Positions 61,017 through 64,000 of a stretch of 64,000 bases of DNA are shown here, in pieces (the first letter of the stretch is position 1; each line of letters begins with the position of its first letter). The position numbers and the translations under genes were made by a program. Source of the stretch: Kalaharituber pfeilii. Its lineage: Eukaryota > Ascomycota > Pezizomycetes > Pezizales > Pezizaceae. The notes beneath the pieces were generated by a model that had not been told where the DNA came from, did not search any database, and saw nothing but the letters and a program-made list of their open reading frames with translations. The stretch spans positions 868,001-932,000 of the forward strand of contig WHUZ01000011.1 of NCBI GenBank assembly GCA_015179045.1, written 5' to 3'.

Positions 61017-61420
61017 CAAGAGACACATGCACTCCCTCTCGCTTTTGCATTACCAGCGCAACTTAGTCAGGCGCCCTCCGCGGTTCACCGACCATGTTAT
61101 AAAACCGATTCGTCTGAAACAGCCATGTACCTACAACCCCCGTGTACACACAAGTTGCTTGTTTCTTAAGGGGGAATAGAACCTCTTATTTTGGAATTCA
61201 CCCCAAGCTCAGTCAGGTTTTTCCTCTACTGACCTTGCTAGAGGCCTGGTCCATCTAAACTGTCATATCCAAAAGCTACTTGTTTTTGAGAGGTACACCC
61301 CCTCTTCCGAAATTCATGCGCAACTTAGCCAGCCTTCCTCCGCTGGCCATAATGTAGACCCTGTCTGTCCAAAGCCCCAATGTACCCACGACTCCCATGA
61401 TACTCAAAGCTAAGATGCCA
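60885..61420 (-). repeat. Array of about four diverged ~120-bp units
   Basis: Read on the minus strand, units share the order: GGTACAT/GGTATAT, (T)TTGGACAG or equivalent, ACCAGGTCTGTAATATTG-like core, GGCGGAGGAA-like block, CCTGACTAAGTTG or CTGAGTTGGACATGAATTC, then AAGAGGGGGTGTACCTCTCA or equivalent, then AAACAAGC. Units lie at about 61420-61290, 61280-61165, 61150-61020 and 60975-60885; a T35 run (plus strand) near 60985-61018 breaks the third. A lone relative sits at 50385-50515. Confidence 0.6.
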
Positions 61421-61739
61421 TTGATGTCCGGTATAAGGAAAGTGAAACAATAAACTGTCGAATAAAACGAAAACAAGAAAAACACATGGGATAGTCAATC
61501 TACCAAGGAGTAATTTCAGGATCAAAAAAGATAGCTACCATGGGAAAGGCTGTTGAACATGTGTGTAAACGTGCGGTTGAAGGAGCGGCGGGAAGGAGAA
61601 TGATTTGAGAGGCAGTAGGAGGGGAAAGTGCGAGATGCTATCATGGCTGCTGAAAGGGGGATGCGGAAGTGAGGTTATTCAAGCGGATGCTGGAGGTGTG
61701 GGGGAGCCACAAGAGGAGGGACGATATGTACTGTCCGAG
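61421..61739. other. Intergenic, no supported gene
   Basis: G-rich plus-strand sequence (about 61.58-61.74 kb) may be the poorly conserved head of SINE-like copy E. No coding sequence recognised. Confidence 0.4.
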
Positions 61740-61985
61740 TTGAGCTATAGCTTGGTGAAATGGTGTGTCTGTGGTCTTTACTTTTGGAGGTTACAACAAG
61801 CGCTATAAAGAGGTATAGAATTGAGGACCCTGGTTTGGTTCTCACGTCGGGCTAGGAACAGGGTTGTCGGCATCTTATTCAATAAGACGGACTTTAATGC
61901 TCCAGTCCCAGTGTTGATCATTTGAGGTTCGCGATTCTAGCGACAATAAATTGGGAGTTCAAATCAGGGTAACGTGTTTTAAATT
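61740..61985 (+). repeat. SINE-like repeat, copy E
   Basis: Plus orientation: CTATAGCTTGGTGAAATGG, GGAGGTTACAACAAGCGCTA, GAGGTATAGAATTGAGGACC, CTGGTTTGGTTCTCACGTC (B-box region, mutated), AGGGTTGTCGGCATCTTATT, CTTTAATGCTCCAGTCCCAG and tail CAGGGTAACGTGTTTTAAAT. Most differences from copy B are transitions. Confidence 0.65.
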
Positions 61986-64000
61986 TTGCGGCACGAAATC
62001 CTAGTATTTTGTTCTCTCCAAATACTTACTACGTATACGTCAACATCTTTACCTAATAGAAGATACCTGGCCAGCCGCTGTAATCAAGTACCTTTGTTAG
62101 TAATGTCAGGCTACTATTTGCTTTACCAGTACAGTAATAGAAAAGGTGGGAGTGGCATACGGACTACAACTTGGTGCCATCTGGCGCGCGAGGTGTAGCC
62201 AAACAAGCTCGGGCCGAATGGCCACGGTGCCTGTATTATATTCAGGTAGAATGCCGAATTTGCTCCGCAGCCTCTTTTGACACCAGAAGCGTACTATCTG
62301 AAATTCGTGCACCACAAATGCAGCCTAAAGACTCGTACAACAACAGTGTCATTGACATCTTTCGAACGGGACAACGTGGAGGAACGCAAGAAGCAGGAGG
62401 CCTTCCCTTAAGCGCATGTTTTCTGATTGTTTCCCTTTGTTAAACCACTTTTGTTCAAGAAATTAATATTGCAAAAAATCCATAGAATAATATCCCGTAT
62501 TCAAAGTCAGTCAGTGGCACAATATAAACTTGGTTCGAGACTGCAATACACTGCGGTAAATGTACCGACTGCAGAAAAGAGACTCGATAGAACAGTCTTT
62601 CATGTTAAGTGACTATGTCAGTGAGATGTTTATGCATGCAATTAACATTACAGTCCTCATTAGAAGAGTCGGCCGTCAATGCCTCCAAAGGAAAGAATGT
62701 CCCAGTAGGAGCTTCTGATTATTGCAAAAAGGATGAAGGTGAAGCTTAAGCCTAAGTACTAAATTACTTTTCACCTTTCAATAACCTCTACAAATCGCAA
62801 GCGAGTTTTAGTCTGGTGCGAGCCTCAATTCACATGACTACCGATTTAGGCAATTTTCCGCCAAACAACGCCTTGCAACCCACCGCTGCTACCAAATATG
62901 CATGCCAAGTATGACGTTTTAAGCCGCAATGTCACAAAACAACAGAGTAAACTAGTCTTCAGAGCTGGCAGGGATATCGAGGCCTTCGGTTGCAGACATC
63001 AGGGGTAGCCGGGACCTGAACGCTTGCACTGGCTGGGTACACTCAAGTAGCGAGGCTGTTAACTCAAAAGCTGCAACTGGTTATTCTAAGATTAACCTCT
63101 TCACTCGTCAAGTTACTAGTTAGGACTTTGTAGACTCTTATTTCAAAAGTTCGTCATTAGCTATCAGTTGAGTCATGGATTCTCAATGATTAATGACTAG
63201 CAGAGAATTTACATCTACTTCTAGCTTGGTAAGGAGCAATTCATGTTTCTTTGTTTGAGCGGAGGTTAGGAAATAGAAGGGGGGTCTATAGAAGACTGGG
63301 GGTTTGTGCTGGCTTGCAGGCACTTGAATTCTGTTAATAGAAGCGAAAAGAATTCTGAGTGAGTCATTTACTGGGCATTAGGTTTGAATGGGTAAGAAGG
63401 CCTAGTATTAAAAGAACTTACGTCTAATCATAAGGATTGTGAGATAGATGGAGTATTGAACGTCAAAAGTAACGAAAATGACTGCGTTGTGCTGTCAGGG
63501 TAATTCTGACGCCAGAAGAAGGAATAAGCTGGCAGACAGGGGGAAATTGGTGGTTCCTGTAGTGCTCCTCGTCTTTCGGATGATAATCAGGCCATGGCGA
63601 AGGATGTATAGTCGGCAGTGGATCCTGTAGATAGTACTCTTGACTCATCAAGCAATCAAGTCTTCTTCGCTCGAATAGTGTGACCTTTTTCACCGCTAGG
63701 CAGCATGATCCTTTCTTTCCACTAGATAGTGTGAACTCAGCCAAGAGACTGCTTGAAGGATGATTTTACATCGTTGCTTTTGTCTTCGCAATTCTCAGTG
63801 CAGCAGGCATTGTAGCGCTAATAATAGAGACCTTCCGCAACGCCGTCTACGGCGCGAGATCCCTGCAGCCATGCCAAGCGTGGCGATGCGCGACGTTTAG
63901 ACAGTCTGGAGTAGACGGAAACCTCCCCGTTTCTACGTCTAGAACCTTGAACTGCTATAGCACCTCAACGAACACTTGGATTTTATTGTCAAAGGTATCT
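61986..64000. other. Right end of window, no supported gene
   Basis: A 93-residue minus-strand frame (63744-63463, MAEFTLSSGKKGSCCLAVKK) could be a small protein but has no recognised family. A tRNA-like stretch on the minus strand near 63000-63065 (GTTAACAGCCTCGCTACTTG … GTTCAGGTCCC) lacks a closing acceptor stem. The last 200 bp are GC-richer and may start another gene beyond the edge. Confidence 0.4.

Overview
This window comes from a filamentous ascomycete (Pezizomycotina). Genes carry short GT-AG introns (about 50-115 nt) with CTAAC-like branch sites. Recognisable genes are a CreB-type deubiquitinase, a class IV chitin synthase, an Skt5-type chitin synthase activator and two fungal STAND/NLR receptors. 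AT-rich stretches hold decayed elements whose damage is mostly C-to-T/G-to-A, consistent with repeat-induced point mutation (RIP). A leotiomycete is a plausible guess but is not proven by the sequence.

Left part (1-35 kb), a mostly housekeeping arm: the 5' end of an unidentified gene at the left edge (minus), SmG (466-1038, plus), CreB ubiquitin hydrolase (3082-5744, minus), a GC-rich island carrying a PIF1 helicase fragment (about 6.9 kb), class IV chitin synthase (12225-16119, minus), the Skt5-type activator with a C-terminal CaaX box (27531-29710, plus), an unidentified 3' gene end (31104-31477, minus) and acetyl-CoA C-acetyltransferase ERG10 (33458-34949, minus, six exons). Exon joins for SmG, CreB, chitin synthase, SKT5 and ERG10 all keep frame. 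Between them lie AT-rich deserts (8-12 kb, 17-26 kb) with decayed coding relics and a 640-bp TIR element.

Right part (36-62 kb), an accessory, transposon-rich compartment: a Tc1-like deletion relic, a 288-bp MITE with TA target duplication, five copies of a tRNA-like (SINE-like) repeat, a ~1-kb repeat pair, a duplicated TPR fragment, an apparently intact NACHT-ankyrin NLR (42259-46587), a Plavaka-like transposase relic, a complete Fot1/pogo element with 40-bp TIRs (51604-54346), a second decayed pogo transposase (55.3-56.1 kb), an NB-ARC-TPR NLR broken by an in-frame TAG and homopolymer frame breaks (57711-60601), and a tandem array of diverged ~120-bp units (60.9-61.4 kb). The last ~2 kb has nothing I can identify.

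Functional links: in yeast the Chs3 chitin synthase needs Chs4/Skt5 for activity, so the two chitin genes here are probable partners. The two NLRs fit the allorecognition/innate-immunity repertoire of fungi, and the repeat-rich surroundings fit fast turnover of that repertoire.
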